A stretch of 10,573 bases of DNA from Paracoccaceae bacterium (GTDB taxonomy: Bacteria; Pseudomonadota; Alphaproteobacteria; Rhodobacterales; Rhodobacteraceae). The stretch's first letter is position 1. Every line of letters begins with the position of its first letter. The DNA lies in NCBI GenBank assembly GCA_019090405.1, contig JAHRVZ010000420.1, positions 1-10,573 on the forward strand, written 5' to 3'. A program made the translations under genes and the position numbers. Under the pieces are notes generated by a model. It saw nothing but the letters and a program-made list of their open reading frames with translations, was not told the origin of the DNA and did no database searches. Positions 1 to 6,730 of this stretch are shown piece after piece.

Positions 1-41
1 CCGCATCGCAACGGAACCCATTGGTTTACGTCGTAATAATT

Positions 42-90
42 GTGTCAACGGCGGCGTAAAAACCTGCCAGTGTTGCAAAGCAAAAGTTGA
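42..90 (+). mobile_element. Possible remnant of an IS21-family terminal region
   Basis: The stretch begins TGTGTCAACGGCGG and continues with GGCGTAAAAACCTGCCAG and then GCAAAAGTTGACC. From memory, this style of repeated GGCGTAAAA/CCTGCCA and CAAAAGTTGACC blocks is typical of the ends of IS21-like (istAB) elements, which begin with TG. In this orientation the element would extend rightwards, but no istA or istB follows before the receptor gene, so it would be a solo end or deletion remnant. The assignment rests on recalled motif style only and could be wrong. Confidence 0.25.
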
Positions 91-94
91 CCGC

Positions 95-125
95 TTGGCG
101 TGGTGTTGGCGTGGTGTTGGCGTGG
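95..125. repeat. 11-bp tandem repeat, 2.8 copies
   Basis: The unit TTGGCGTGGTG occurs at 95-105 and 106-116, followed by a partial third copy TTGGCGTGG at 117-125. The copies are identical. The repeat lies just inside the possible IS21-type end and outside any convincing gene. It may be replication slippage or part of the element's subterminal repeats; no function is evident. Confidence 0.8.
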
Positions 126-215
126 ACGTTTCGTGATTGATTGAGAGTTTTGTTTGGGAGCGTGCATTGGATCAGGCGGCTCTCATATAGAAAGCACGTT
201 CCAAGGCGCATTGAA

Positions 216-247
216 TCTCGCCAAGTTTGGCGGAGAGCGTTTTATTT
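216..247 (+). terminator. Weak rho-independent-like hairpin
   Basis: Bases 216-223 (TCTCGCCA) pair with 228-236 (TGGCGGAGA) around the loop AGTT, with one bulged G at 233. After a GCG spacer comes TTTTATTT at 240-247. The shape resembles an intrinsic terminator for a gene entering from the left, although no such gene is visible in the window. The spacer before the T-tract makes it a poor example. Confidence 0.35.
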
Positions 248-400
248 AAATGTCAGACGACTTTATCAAGGTCATTGAAGTTTTCGGGTATGTACACCCA
301 GGGGATACCGCTCCAAGTTAGGTGTATTCTTTTGGCGGGTTGTATGGCGAAGGGAACGGAGCTGGCAGCGAACATTCTCTGATTTTCTTTTGGTTCAGGA
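248..400. other. Intergenic stretch without recognisable features
   Basis: No ORF with a credible start, ribosome binding site or family resemblance was found here on either strand. The composition is more AT-rich than the operon downstream. It looks like non-coding upstream sequence, possibly left by rearrangement next to the putative IS end. Confidence 0.5.
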
Positions 401-405
401 TTTAC

Positions 406-434
406 TTGACAAAATAACTCAGGCTACCTATTCC
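406..434 (+). promoter_or_regulatory. Candidate sigma-70-type promoter of the receptor gene
   Basis: A perfect TTGACA lies at 406-411. Seventeen bases further, TATTCC at 429-434 is a weak -10 candidate matching TATAAT at its first three positions. Transcription would start near 440, leaving a leader of roughly 185 nt. A second -10-like hexamer, TATAGT at 451-456, has no good -35 partner. A weak -10 fits an activated or tightly controlled promoter, and two inverted repeats overlap or adjoin it. An iron-responsive motif (Iron-Rhodo-box) has been described upstream of iron genes in Rhodobacteraceae. The segment CTTGACAAAATAACTCAGG (405-423) is where I would test for it, but I cannot recall that consensus well enough to claim a match. 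Confidence 0.4.
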
Positions 435-443
435 GCAGCCTGA
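419..443. repeat. 7-bp perfect inverted repeat over the promoter
   Basis: TCAGGCT at 419-425 is the exact reverse complement of AGCCTGA at 437-443, separated by 11 bases that contain the candidate -10 hexamer (429-434). A dimeric regulator bound here would cover the -10 region. It shares three bases with the next dyad (441-463), so binding at the two could be mutually exclusive or cooperative. It could also be a chance hairpin. Confidence 0.45.
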
Positions 444-463
444 TTGTGCGTATAGTACAATCA
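441..463. promoter_or_regulatory. 23-bp dyad, candidate operator just downstream of the promoter
   Basis: TGATTGT at 441-447 and ACAATCA at 457-463 are perfect inverted arms. Within the 9-bp centre, c449 and g455 are also complementary, so 8 of the 9 outer base pairs match. The symmetry and length are those of a site for a dimeric helix-turn-helix repressor, and its place at the expected transcription start suits repression. It does not look like a classical Fur box or an Irr-type TTCTAGAA box. The outer TGA...TCA recalls the TGA-N9-TCA core described for rhizobial iron-responsive operators, but here the spacing is N17. The cognate regulator is not in this window. Confidence 0.45.
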
Positions 464-542
464 AAGCAAGGCTTTTGCTACCTGTTTTCCAGGCCCGCGG
501 CCCAGCCATCTCATCGAAGGACAGAAGTTCCGCTCAGTGGTG

Positions 543-580
543 AAGACACCCAGGCGAATTGGGCGTGTTTTTGTTTTTTT
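543..580 (+). terminator. Terminator-like hairpin in the receptor gene leader (possible attenuator)
   Basis: AAGACACC (543-550) plus C551 can pair with GG(C)GTGTTT (562-571), including one G-U pair and a bulged C564, around a ten-base loop. The 3' side runs straight into TTTTTGTTTTTTT (568-580). The tract ends only 46 bases before the receptor ATG. With the promoter at 406-434, every receptor transcript must pass through this structure, so it is either an attenuator or an imperfect upstream terminator. A competing small hairpin, GGTG (539-542) with CACC (547-550) around AAGA, would sequester the 5' arm of the terminator stem, which is the usual antiterminator arrangement. Confidence 0.45.
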
Positions 581-626
581 GCACACATGATGCGCCGGTT
601 ACACCACCGATGCCAGGAGAAGTAGT

Positions 627-2846
627 ATGTCGACACAAAGAAATATTCTAACTGCGGGTCCGTTGCTTTTGTCGATTGGTCTGGCTGCTCAGACCGCCTA
701 TGCCCAATCGGAAGAAGACGAAATCATACTAGAGCCAATCACGGTCGAGGGCGCGCAAAGCGATCCATATCAGTATGTCGAAGGCTATGCCGCCGAGGCA
801 TCGGTCAGCGCCAATCGTGGCCTGCCAAGTGATCTGGCAACAGCACCTCGATCTGTCAGCGTGATCACCGATCAGCAGATAACTGACCAAGGTGCGATGT
901 CGATTGAAGAAGCCATCGCCTACACCCCTGGCGTCACGACTCAGACCTATGGGGCGGACGGACGTTATGATCAATTCGCCATTCGCGGCTTCAGCGCGCA
1001 TACCTCTGGAATCTACCGAGACGGAATGCCGTTGCGTACCTATGGCTGGGGGGCCTGGAGAACCGAAACCTTTGGCCTGGAACGGATCGAAGTATTGCGC
1101 GGAGCGACCTCAAGTCTTTATGGGTCCAATGAACCCGGCGGTTTGGTGAACGCCATAACCAAGCGTCCCAAATTCGAACACAATGTCGAACTTTTGGCCC
1201 GAACCTCAGCCTATGGTGGGCTTGAAATGGGCGTGGATGTGACCGACGCCTTGTCAGATACTGTGGCCTATCGTTTTGTCGGACTAGCAGGCAAGACTGG
1301 CACCATTTATGACGAAGTGGATGAAAGTCGCCTGTATTTCGCTCCGTCACTCACCTGGTCCCCCAGTGATTTGACCAACCTGACATTGTTTGCCCAGTAC
1401 CAAAAAGACGAGGTCGGCGACACATATGTTCTGGTGCCGCAATACGGATCGCAACTGCCCAATCCGCTGGGGCAATACGACAATGATTTCTACAGCAACA
1501 ACCCCGACCGAAATACGATCGAAACAACGCAAAGCTATGTAGGTTATGAATTCGACCATGAATTGGAAAATGGCCTGACCTTCCGGTCGCGTGCGCGTTA
1601 TGCGGATAACGATTGGACAAACAAAACCGGTTACGCCTCTACGTTCTTTTCATCGAGAACCATATACGGACTACCGCCGATTTCAGAGGCCATCAATGCA
1701 GCAACGCTGGTCAACTTTGACGTGGACCAAAACACCAAGCAACTGACCTTTGACAATGCTCTGGTCCAGAATTTGTCCTTTGGCAATGTCGAAGCCACCG
1801 TGATCGGCGGAATCGATTATTACCGCGGTAAATACGACAATACATATGCCTTTGGATATGGCGGTACAAAATTTCTGGAAACCGGTGAAATCGTCAACTT
1901 ACCCGGCATTCCAACCACACCGACGGTTCTCACCGCGACACAGGATGTCAAGCAAACCGGCCTGTACCTGATGGGTAATTTCAACATCGGCGACAACATC
2001 ATCGTGGACGCCGGTTTGCGGCACGACTGGCTGGATATGAGCGGCAGCAGTGGCAGTAGCTTTGGTAGCTATAGCCTGTCCAGCAAAAAGAACTTTACCA
2101 GCGGAAACCTCGGAGTGTCGTATAATTTTGACAATGGCGTCACCATTTTTGGAGCGGCCTCCCGGTCCTTCAACCTGCCGCCGGCAGGCTTCAGTTCAAC
2201 CGGACAGCCTCTGGATGTAGAAATGGCCAATTCCTTTGAGGTCGGCACGCGGTTCCGGCCATTGGGGACGAATTCGTTGTTGTCGGTGACATTGTTTGAC
2301 ATCACCAAGACCAACGCGCTTCAGGCGGTCCCAGGATTTCCGGGTGCCTTTGAACAGGTTGGAGAAGTGCGGTCACAAGGTGTTGAAGTCGGCGCTAACT
2401 ATGCCTTCCAAAACGGAATTTCGGTTCTGGCCAGCTATACGTTTATCGACGCCAAAGTCACCAAAAACACAACCGACCAAGGCAATCGTCTGGGCAATAT
2501 CCCCGAACATTCCGCTTCGATTTGGGTGGATTACGCCTTTGATCAGGTGCCAGGTTTGCGCGCTGGTCTGGGTATTCGCTATACAGGAGAACGTTTTTCG
2601 GACAATGCCAACACGCAGGCATTCAAGCTGGATGATGTGACAATCCTGGACGCGTCCATAAACTATGAACGCAATGGCTGGGTCACGACGCTGGCAGCGC
2701 GCAATCTCGCCGATAAAAGATATGTGAGCTATTGTCAGAGCGGCGACCCCTCTGGGTTACCACCCACTGCGGACCCTGCCCAATCAGCTGGATGCACGTT
2801 TGGCACGGGCCGCACAGTCGAACTTAGTCTGACACGCCACTTTTGA
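627..2846 (+). CDS. TonB-dependent ferric-siderophore outer-membrane receptor
   Basis: This 739-residue protein is an outer-membrane gated beta-barrel that imports ferric siderophores using TonB energy. It has a signal peptide at about 1-26 (TAYA before Gln27), a TonB-box-like EPITVEG at 36-42, and then a plug domain. The plug contains DQFAIRGFS (about 115-123) and the family signature LERIEVLRGATSSLYG followed by EPGGLVNAITKRP (151-181). The rest is barrel, ending in the usual aromatic residue (LTRHF). There is no N-terminal STN signalling domain, so it is a plain transporter rather than a FecA-type transducer. The C-terminal Cys703/Cys723 pair before GTGR resembles the FhuA/FoxA/FpvA group, which favours hydroxamate-type siderophores, but the substrate cannot be fixed from sequence. 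The start is supported by AGGAGA at 615-620. Length is normal and the frame is intact. Confidence 0.93.
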   Translation: MSTQRNILTAGPLLLSIGLAAQTAYAQSEEDEIILEPITVEGAQSDPYQYVEGYAAEASVSANRGLPSDLATAPRSVSVITDQQITDQGAMSIEEAIAYTPGVTTQTYGADGRYDQFAIRGFSAHTSGIYRDGMPLRTYGWGAWRTETFGLERIEVLRGATSSLYGSNEPGGLVNAITKRPKFEHNVELLARTSAYGGLEMGVDVTDALSDTVAYRFVGLAGKTGTIYDEVDESRLYFAPSLTWSPSDLTNLTLFAQYQKDEVGDTYVLVPQYGSQLPNPLGQYDNDFYSNNPDRNTIETTQSYVGYEFDHELENGLTFRSRARYADNDWTNKTGYASTFFSSRTIYGLPPISEAINAATLVNFDVDQNTKQLTFDNALVQNLSFGNVEATVIGGIDYYRGKYDNTYAFGYGGTKFLETGEIVNLPGIPTTPTVLTATQDVKQTGLYLMGNFNIGDNIIVDAGLRHDWLDMSGSSGSSFGSYSLSSKKNFTSGNLGVSYNFDNGVTIFGAASRSFNLPPAGFSSTGQPLDVEMANSFEVGTRFRPLGTNSLLSVTLFDITKTNALQAVPGFPGAFEQVGEVRSQGVEVGANYAFQNGISVLASYTFIDAKVTKNTTDQGNRLGNIPEHSASIWVDYAFDQVPGLRAGLGIRYTGERFSDNANTQAFKLDDVTILDASINYERNGWVTTLAARNLADKRYVSYCQSGDPSGLPPTADPAQSAGCTFGTGRTVELSLTRHF

Positions 2847-2855
2847 CACAAAACT

Positions 2856-2885
2856 ATCCCGGACCAGCTTTGGCGGGTCCGGGAT
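2856..2885 (+). terminator. Perfect 10-bp intercistronic hairpin, no T-tract
   Basis: ATCCCGGACC at 2856-2865 is exactly complementary to GGTCCGGGAT at 2876-2885, with a ten-base loop. It begins 10 nt after the receptor stop codon and ends 21 nt before the next start. The following sequence, TCTGCTGC, is not T-rich, so it is a poor intrinsic terminator. It more likely protects the 3' end of the receptor mRNA or partly reduces read-through. Either would give more receptor than transporter, as is usual in such operons. Confidence 0.6.
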
Positions 2886-2906
2886 TCTGCTGCAAGGATC
2901 CACTAA

Positions 2907-3893
2907 ATGTTGCGCCTGTTTATTATCTGTCTCGCCTTGATGGTGTACTCGCCAGGCGCAAAGGCCCAATCCTATCCGGTCACAATCGAACATCAATTTG
3001 GCACAACCGAAATCACGGCTCCGGCAAAGCGGGTCGTTTCGCTAAGTTATATCGCCCATGATACCCTGCTGGCGCTAGGGGTCGTCCCCTACGCGCTGCG
3101 TCGTTGGTACGGCTCTGACCCCTACGGCGTCTGGATATGGGGGCATGACGCGCTGGGCGATGCACAGCCCATTGTCATGCAGGGTGAAATCAATATTGAA
3201 CAGGTCGCGGCCATGCAACCAGACCTGATTGTCGGCCAATGGTCCGGTATGACCCAGCGCGACTATAACCTGCTGTCACGCATCGCCCCGACCATTGCCG
3301 CCAGGGCCGAATACGGCGACGTGGGCATCCCCTGGCAGCAGATGACACGCACGCTGGGTCTTGTTACCGGCACCTCCGCGCGGGCCGAAGAAATCATCGC
3401 CCGGATCGAAGCACGTTTAACCAGCATCAGAAACGCCCATCCCGAATGGCAGGGGGCGACTTCGGTTATGGTCTGGATTGGTCAGAATGGTGCCTATACC
3501 AGCCTCGACAACCGCGGGCGGTTTTTGACAGACCTGGGGTTCATGGTGCCCGATTTGGTCGATGAAAAGTCCGCCTTTGACAATTTTTATGTGCTGATCC
3601 CGGCCGAAGATCTGTCGCCGATCGACGTTGACGCACTGATCTGGATCGACCCGGGAGGCATGGCACAAATACTGGACAGCAAGCCGCTGCGCCCGACTAT
3701 GCGGTCCTATCGCGAAGGGCGTGAGATCTACGCAGACCAGTTGTTGTCAGCGGCCCTGTCCCATTCCAGCCCGCTTAGCATTGATTACGCGCTGGACCGG
3801 ATCGTTCCCCTGCTTGAAGCGGCAATGGACGGTGATCCTACCAGTCAGGTTCCGTCATCACGAGACGCCGGAATTTTGCCCGATGGATACTGA
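2907..3893 (+). CDS. Periplasmic ferric-siderophore-binding protein (FhuD/BtuF-like)
   Basis: This 328-residue class III (cluster A) substrate-binding protein receives ferric siderophore in the periplasm and delivers it to the permease pair downstream. A signal peptide covers about 1-20 (GAKA before Gln21). There is no lipobox Cys at the cleavage site, so it should be soluble rather than a lipoprotein. The N-terminal lobe begins with AKRVVSLSYIAHDTLLALGV, the standard opening of the family, and continues with EQVAAMQPDLIVGQ. The C-terminal lobe includes MVWIGQNGAYTSLDNRGRF and ends with the usual helix (SIDYALDRIVPLLEAA). AAGGA at 2894-2898, 8 nt before the ATG, supports the start. The last 11 nt overlap the start of the next gene. 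Confidence 0.9.
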   Translation: MLRLFIICLALMVYSPGAKAQSYPVTIEHQFGTTEITAPAKRVVSLSYIAHDTLLALGVVPYALRRWYGSDPYGVWIWGHDALGDAQPIVMQGEINIEQVAAMQPDLIVGQWSGMTQRDYNLLSRIAPTIAARAEYGDVGIPWQQMTRTLGLVTGTSARAEEIIARIEARLTSIRNAHPEWQGATSVMVWIGQNGAYTSLDNRGRFLTDLGFMVPDLVDEKSAFDNFYVLIPAEDLSPIDVDALIWIDPGGMAQILDSKPLRPTMRSYREGREIYADQLLSAALSHSSPLSIDYALDRIVPLLEAAMDGDPTSQVPSSRDAGILPDGY

Positions 3894-4926
3894 TATGGGT
3901 TCAAATTCGCCTTCCGTTCCCTCGGAGCGCCCCGGCACGGACCCGCGAGGCCTTTGGTTTTGCCTGTCCGTGCTGGGGCTGGTAATTCTGGCTGGCCTAT
4001 CGCTGCGTTTTGGTCTGCGACCGACCGGCTGGGACCAGATATTGGCCGCCCTGACCGACTATGACCGAATGAATCCCGACCAGATCGTGATCCGCGCCAT
4101 TCGCCTGCCACGTCTGGCAGGTGCCATTCTGGCCGGCGCTTCGCTGGGGGTCGCGGGGGCGCTAATGCAGGGGATGACGCGCAATCCGTTGGCCGATCCG
4201 GGGCTGTTTGGGGTTAATGCCGGGGCAGCGTTGGGGGTGGTGGTCTGTATAATGTTTCTGGGCCAGACCGACCCGGCATCCTTTATCTGGGTCGCTCTGG
4301 GCGGCGCGTTGGTGGCATCTTTGCTGGTGTTTTTACTGGGCGGCGGAGGTCAGGCCAATCCGGCGCGGCTGGTACTGGCGGGGGCGGCGGTATCGGCGCT
4401 GTTTCTGGCGCTTAGCCGCACGGCGCTGATAGTCAGCCACCAAGCACTTGAAGTCTATCGTTTTTGGGTTCTGGGCGGTTTCAACGGGGTTGATTTCGCA
4501 ACCATAAATACGCTGCTACCGTTTTTTGCCGTTGGGTTTGTCATTGCCATTTTTGCCGCCATCACCCTGAACGCTCTGATGCTGGGCGAGGACACAGCGC
4601 GCAGTCTGGGGGTCAGGGTCGGTTCGGCGCAATTGGTTATCGGGCTGGCCATCGTAATCCTGTGCGGGGCAACCGTTGCCATGGCCGGGCCGATCGCCTT
4701 TGTCGGGCTGATCGTGCCACATCTGGCGCGCTGGCGGGCCGGACCGGATATGCGCTGGATGATGCTCTATTCCGCCAGCTTTGGCGCGATCCTGATGATC
4801 AGCGCCGATCTGGCGGGGCGGCTACCGCTGTTTGGCGGCAATATGCAGGCCGGAGTCATGTCCGCCATGATCGGCGGGCCGGCCCTGATCTGGCTGGTGC
4901 GTCGCAACGGGGTCAGCAAGCTATGA
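3883..4926 (+). CDS. FecCD-family siderophore ABC permease, FepD-like subunit
   Basis: This 347-residue inner-membrane protein has many hydrophobic segments of the BtuC/FecCD fold. It forms half of the channel with the next gene. The motif ALMQGMTRNPLADPGLFGVN (Asn101-Pro102 region) is typical of the FepD type. GEDTARSLGV at 235-244 is the cytoplasmic loop that contacts the ATPase, and AMAGPIAFVGLIVPHLAR is a conserved late helix. The reading frame is open upstream to 3721, but that part lies inside the binding-protein gene and is not hydrophobic. I chose ATG 3883, with GGAA at 3870-3873 and an 11-nt overlap with the previous gene. ATG 3895, two bases after that gene's stop, is the alternative and would remove four residues. 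Confidence 0.9.
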   Translation: MDTDMGSNSPSVPSERPGTDPRGLWFCLSVLGLVILAGLSLRFGLRPTGWDQILAALTDYDRMNPDQIVIRAIRLPRLAGAILAGASLGVAGALMQGMTRNPLADPGLFGVNAGAALGVVVCIMFLGQTDPASFIWVALGGALVASLLVFLLGGGGQANPARLVLAGAAVSALFLALSRTALIVSHQALEVYRFWVLGGFNGVDFATINTLLPFFAVGFVIAIFAAITLNALMLGEDTARSLGVRVGSAQLVIGLAIVILCGATVAMAGPIAFVGLIVPHLARWRAGPDMRWMMLYSASFGAILMISADLAGRLPLFGGNMQAGVMSAMIGGPALIWLVRRNGVSKL

Positions 4927-5933
4927 TTTTGCGCCTTTCATTTGTCTCCCTGCAAATATCGCGCCGCGCGCTGATTGTCAGTGCCGTGCTGTCGCTGTTG
5001 ATGCTGTCGTTGCTGATGCTGTCAGTCAGTATGGGGTATTATCCGCTATCGCTGACCCGGATCATTGCCGCGATTGGCGATCATGCCAGCGAAGTTGAAC
5101 AGATGATCGTGATGGACCACCGCCTGCCCCGCATACTAAGTGCCGTCGGCGCCGGGGCAGCCTTTGGTCTGGCGGGGGCGATGTTTCAGACCATGTTACG
5201 CAACCCTCTGGCATCCCCGGATGTGATCGGATTCAACGCCGGTGCCGCCTTTGGAGCCTTGGCAGCCATTGTCATGACCGGTGCCAATATCCTGCCCGGT
5301 GCTTTGATCGGAGGCCTGCTGACCGCCGCCGCCGTCACCGCGCTGGCGTGGCACAACGGGCTGCATCCTTATCGGCTGATACTGGTGGGAATCGGGGCCA
5401 GCCTGACGCTGGTGGCCGGGGCCGATCTGTTGATGTCCCGACTGGATTCCATGACCGCCAGCGAAATGGCCAAGTGGCTGATTGGTACGCTCAATTCCCG
5501 TGATTGGGGCGATGTGCGGCTGATCTGGGGCGGGCTGGCGTTGATGTTGCCGCTGTGCCTTTGGTTGCAATTTCCATTATCACGGCTGGCGATGGACGAT
5601 GATATATCGACCAGCCTGGGGCTGGCACTGTCGCCGCTACGCCTGACTATCACCACGACCGGCGTGGCGCTGGTGGCGCTGGCTGTCAGCGTAGCCGGCC
5701 CCCTGCCCTTTGTCGCCTTTGTCTCTGGCCCGATCGCCCGCAGAATTGTGGGGGGCGGAAAACCAGCGCTGCTAGCCAGTGCCATGATCGGTGCACTGGT
5801 CACTTTGTTAGCCGATACATTGGCGCGTTCGGTCCCGATTGTGCAGCTTCCCGCCGGGGTCTTTACCGCGCTGATTGGCGCGCCGGTGCTGATGTGGCTG
5901 TTGTTGGTGCAATTCCGAAAAGGAACCCTTTAG
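4923..5933 (+). CDS. FecCD-family siderophore ABC permease, FepG-like subunit
   Basis: This 336-residue multi-pass inner-membrane protein is the second half of the heterodimeric permease. The motif MLRNPLASPDVIGFNAGAAF starts near residue 91; the NPL(A/G)SPD(V/I)IGF version is typical of FepG, complementing the FepD version in the preceding protein. DDDISTSLGL at 225-234 is the ATPase-contacting loop, and VAGPLPFVAFVSGPIARRIV is the conserved late segment. The start codon overlaps the previous stop as ATGA (4923-4926), so translation is probably coupled. The first membrane segment has a short repeated Leu-Leu-Met-Leu-Ser pattern (near residues 23-33) that reflects a small direct repeat in the DNA. 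Confidence 0.9.
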   Translation: MILRLSFVSLQISRRALIVSAVLSLLMLSLLMLSVSMGYYPLSLTRIIAAIGDHASEVEQMIVMDHRLPRILSAVGAGAAFGLAGAMFQTMLRNPLASPDVIGFNAGAAFGALAAIVMTGANILPGALIGGLLTAAAVTALAWHNGLHPYRLILVGIGASLTLVAGADLLMSRLDSMTASEMAKWLIGTLNSRDWGDVRLIWGGLALMLPLCLWLQFPLSRLAMDDDISTSLGLALSPLRLTITTTGVALVALAVSVAGPLPFVAFVSGPIARRIVGGGKPALLASAMIGALVTLLADTLARSVPIVQLPAGVFTALIGAPVLMWLLLVQFRKGTL

Positions 5934-5935
5934 AG

Positions 5936-6718
5936 ATGTCTCAAACTGCCCGCCTCTCGGCGCGTGACCTCGCGGTCTCATTCCCCGGAATGCAGGTCCT
6001 CAAGGGTCTGACGCTTGAAATCCCCGACACGAAGATGACAGTAATCATCGGTCCCAATGCCTGTGGCAAATCCACTTTGTTGCGATCGCTGGCGCGGCTT
6101 CAGACAATTGGCGCGGGAACGGTCGTTCTGGATGGCAAGGCGATTCATAAAGAAAACAGCCGCTCGGTCGCGCGTCGGCTCGCAATCCTGCCGCAAATGC
6201 CCACTGCTCCCGAAGGTCTGCTGGTGCGGGATCTTGTCACGCGGGGCCGCACGCCGCATCAGAGCGCCCTCAGGCAATGGTCGAAAAAGGACGCCGCCGC
6301 CGTCAGTCAGGCGCTGGAACTGACCGGCATGACCGACAACGCCCACCGCCCGCTTGAAACACTTTCGGGCGGCCAGCGCCAGCGCGCGTGGCTTGCCATG
6401 GCGCTGGCCCAGCAAACCGATATTCTGCTGCTGGACGAACCGACCACCTATCTTGACCTGCCCCACCAGATCGAGTTGCTGAACCTCGTGCAACGATTAA
6501 ACCGAGACACCGGGCGGACCGTTGCCATGGTTCTGCATGATATCAATCTTGCGGCGCGCTTTGCCGACCACATCGTTGCCCTGAAAGACGGTCAGGTCCA
6601 CCTGCAAGGTCCACCCGATCAGGTCATTACCGAAAGTACGATGCAAGGCGTGTTTGGCCTGGCCTGTACGGTCATTTCCGATCCGGTGCACGCCAACCCC
6701 CATGTCATTCCCGCCTGA
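5936..6718 (+). CDS. ABC transporter ATPase for ferric siderophore (FepC/FecE-like)
   Basis: This 260-residue cytoplasmic ATPase powers the FepD/FepG-like permease. Motifs appear in the expected order: Walker A GPNACGKST at 39-47, Q-loop Gln87, ABC signature LSGGQ at 143-147, Walker B DILLLDEPT at 162-170, and switch His201 in VLHDINLAARFADH. The fourth Walker A position is Ala42 instead of the usual Gly; the Lys45-Ser46-Thr47 core is intact, so the protein should be active. The length is typical of siderophore and vitamin B12 importer ATPases. I chose ATG 5936, two bases after the permease stop, with AAAGGA at 5919-5924. An in-frame upstream ATG at 5894 would overlap the permease gene by 40 nt and add 14 residues not expected for the family. 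Confidence 0.92.
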   Translation: MSQTARLSARDLAVSFPGMQVLKGLTLEIPDTKMTVIIGPNACGKSTLLRSLARLQTIGAGTVVLDGKAIHKENSRSVARRLAILPQMPTAPEGLLVRDLVTRGRTPHQSALRQWSKKDAAAVSQALELTGMTDNAHRPLETLSGGQRQRAWLAMALAQQTDILLLDEPTTYLDLPHQIELLNLVQRLNRDTGRTVAMVLHDINLAARFADHIVALKDGQVHLQGPPDQVITESTMQGVFGLACTVISDPVHANPHVIPA

Positions 6719-6730
6719 AAGGACACCCAA

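Noticed and set aside
26..211. Minus-strand 61-codon ORF in the upstream region
   Set aside because: No recognisable family; it runs through the tandem repeat and the putative IS end and lacks supporting context.
317..329. GTTAGGTGTATTC resembles GTTAAGGTGTATTC just inside the IS3 end (10514-10527)
   Set aside because: Similarity does not extend on either side and needs a gap, so it is probably chance.
443..461. Dyad ATTGT...ACAAT resembles the lac operator
   Set aside because: Only the outer arms agree; no LacI-family gene or sugar gene is nearby, so I kept it only as an unassigned operator candidate.
611..620. GCCAGGAGA resembling the conserved box of cobalamin riboswitches
   Set aside because: The other conserved riboswitch segments are absent, and AGGAGA is well explained as the receptor ribosome binding site.
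3721..3882. Upstream extension of the first permease frame into the binding-protein gene
   Set aside because: The extra 54 residues lie wholly inside the preceding CDS, are not hydrophobic and do not fit the family N-terminus.
4985..5025. Short direct repeat encoding Leu-Leu-Met-Leu-Ser twice in the FepG-like permease
   Set aside because: It is a small slippage-type repeat within a membrane helix, without wider significance.
5978..6493. Minus-strand ORF (171 codons) within the ATPase gene
   Set aside because: It is antisense to a gene with all ABC motifs; no family resemblance.
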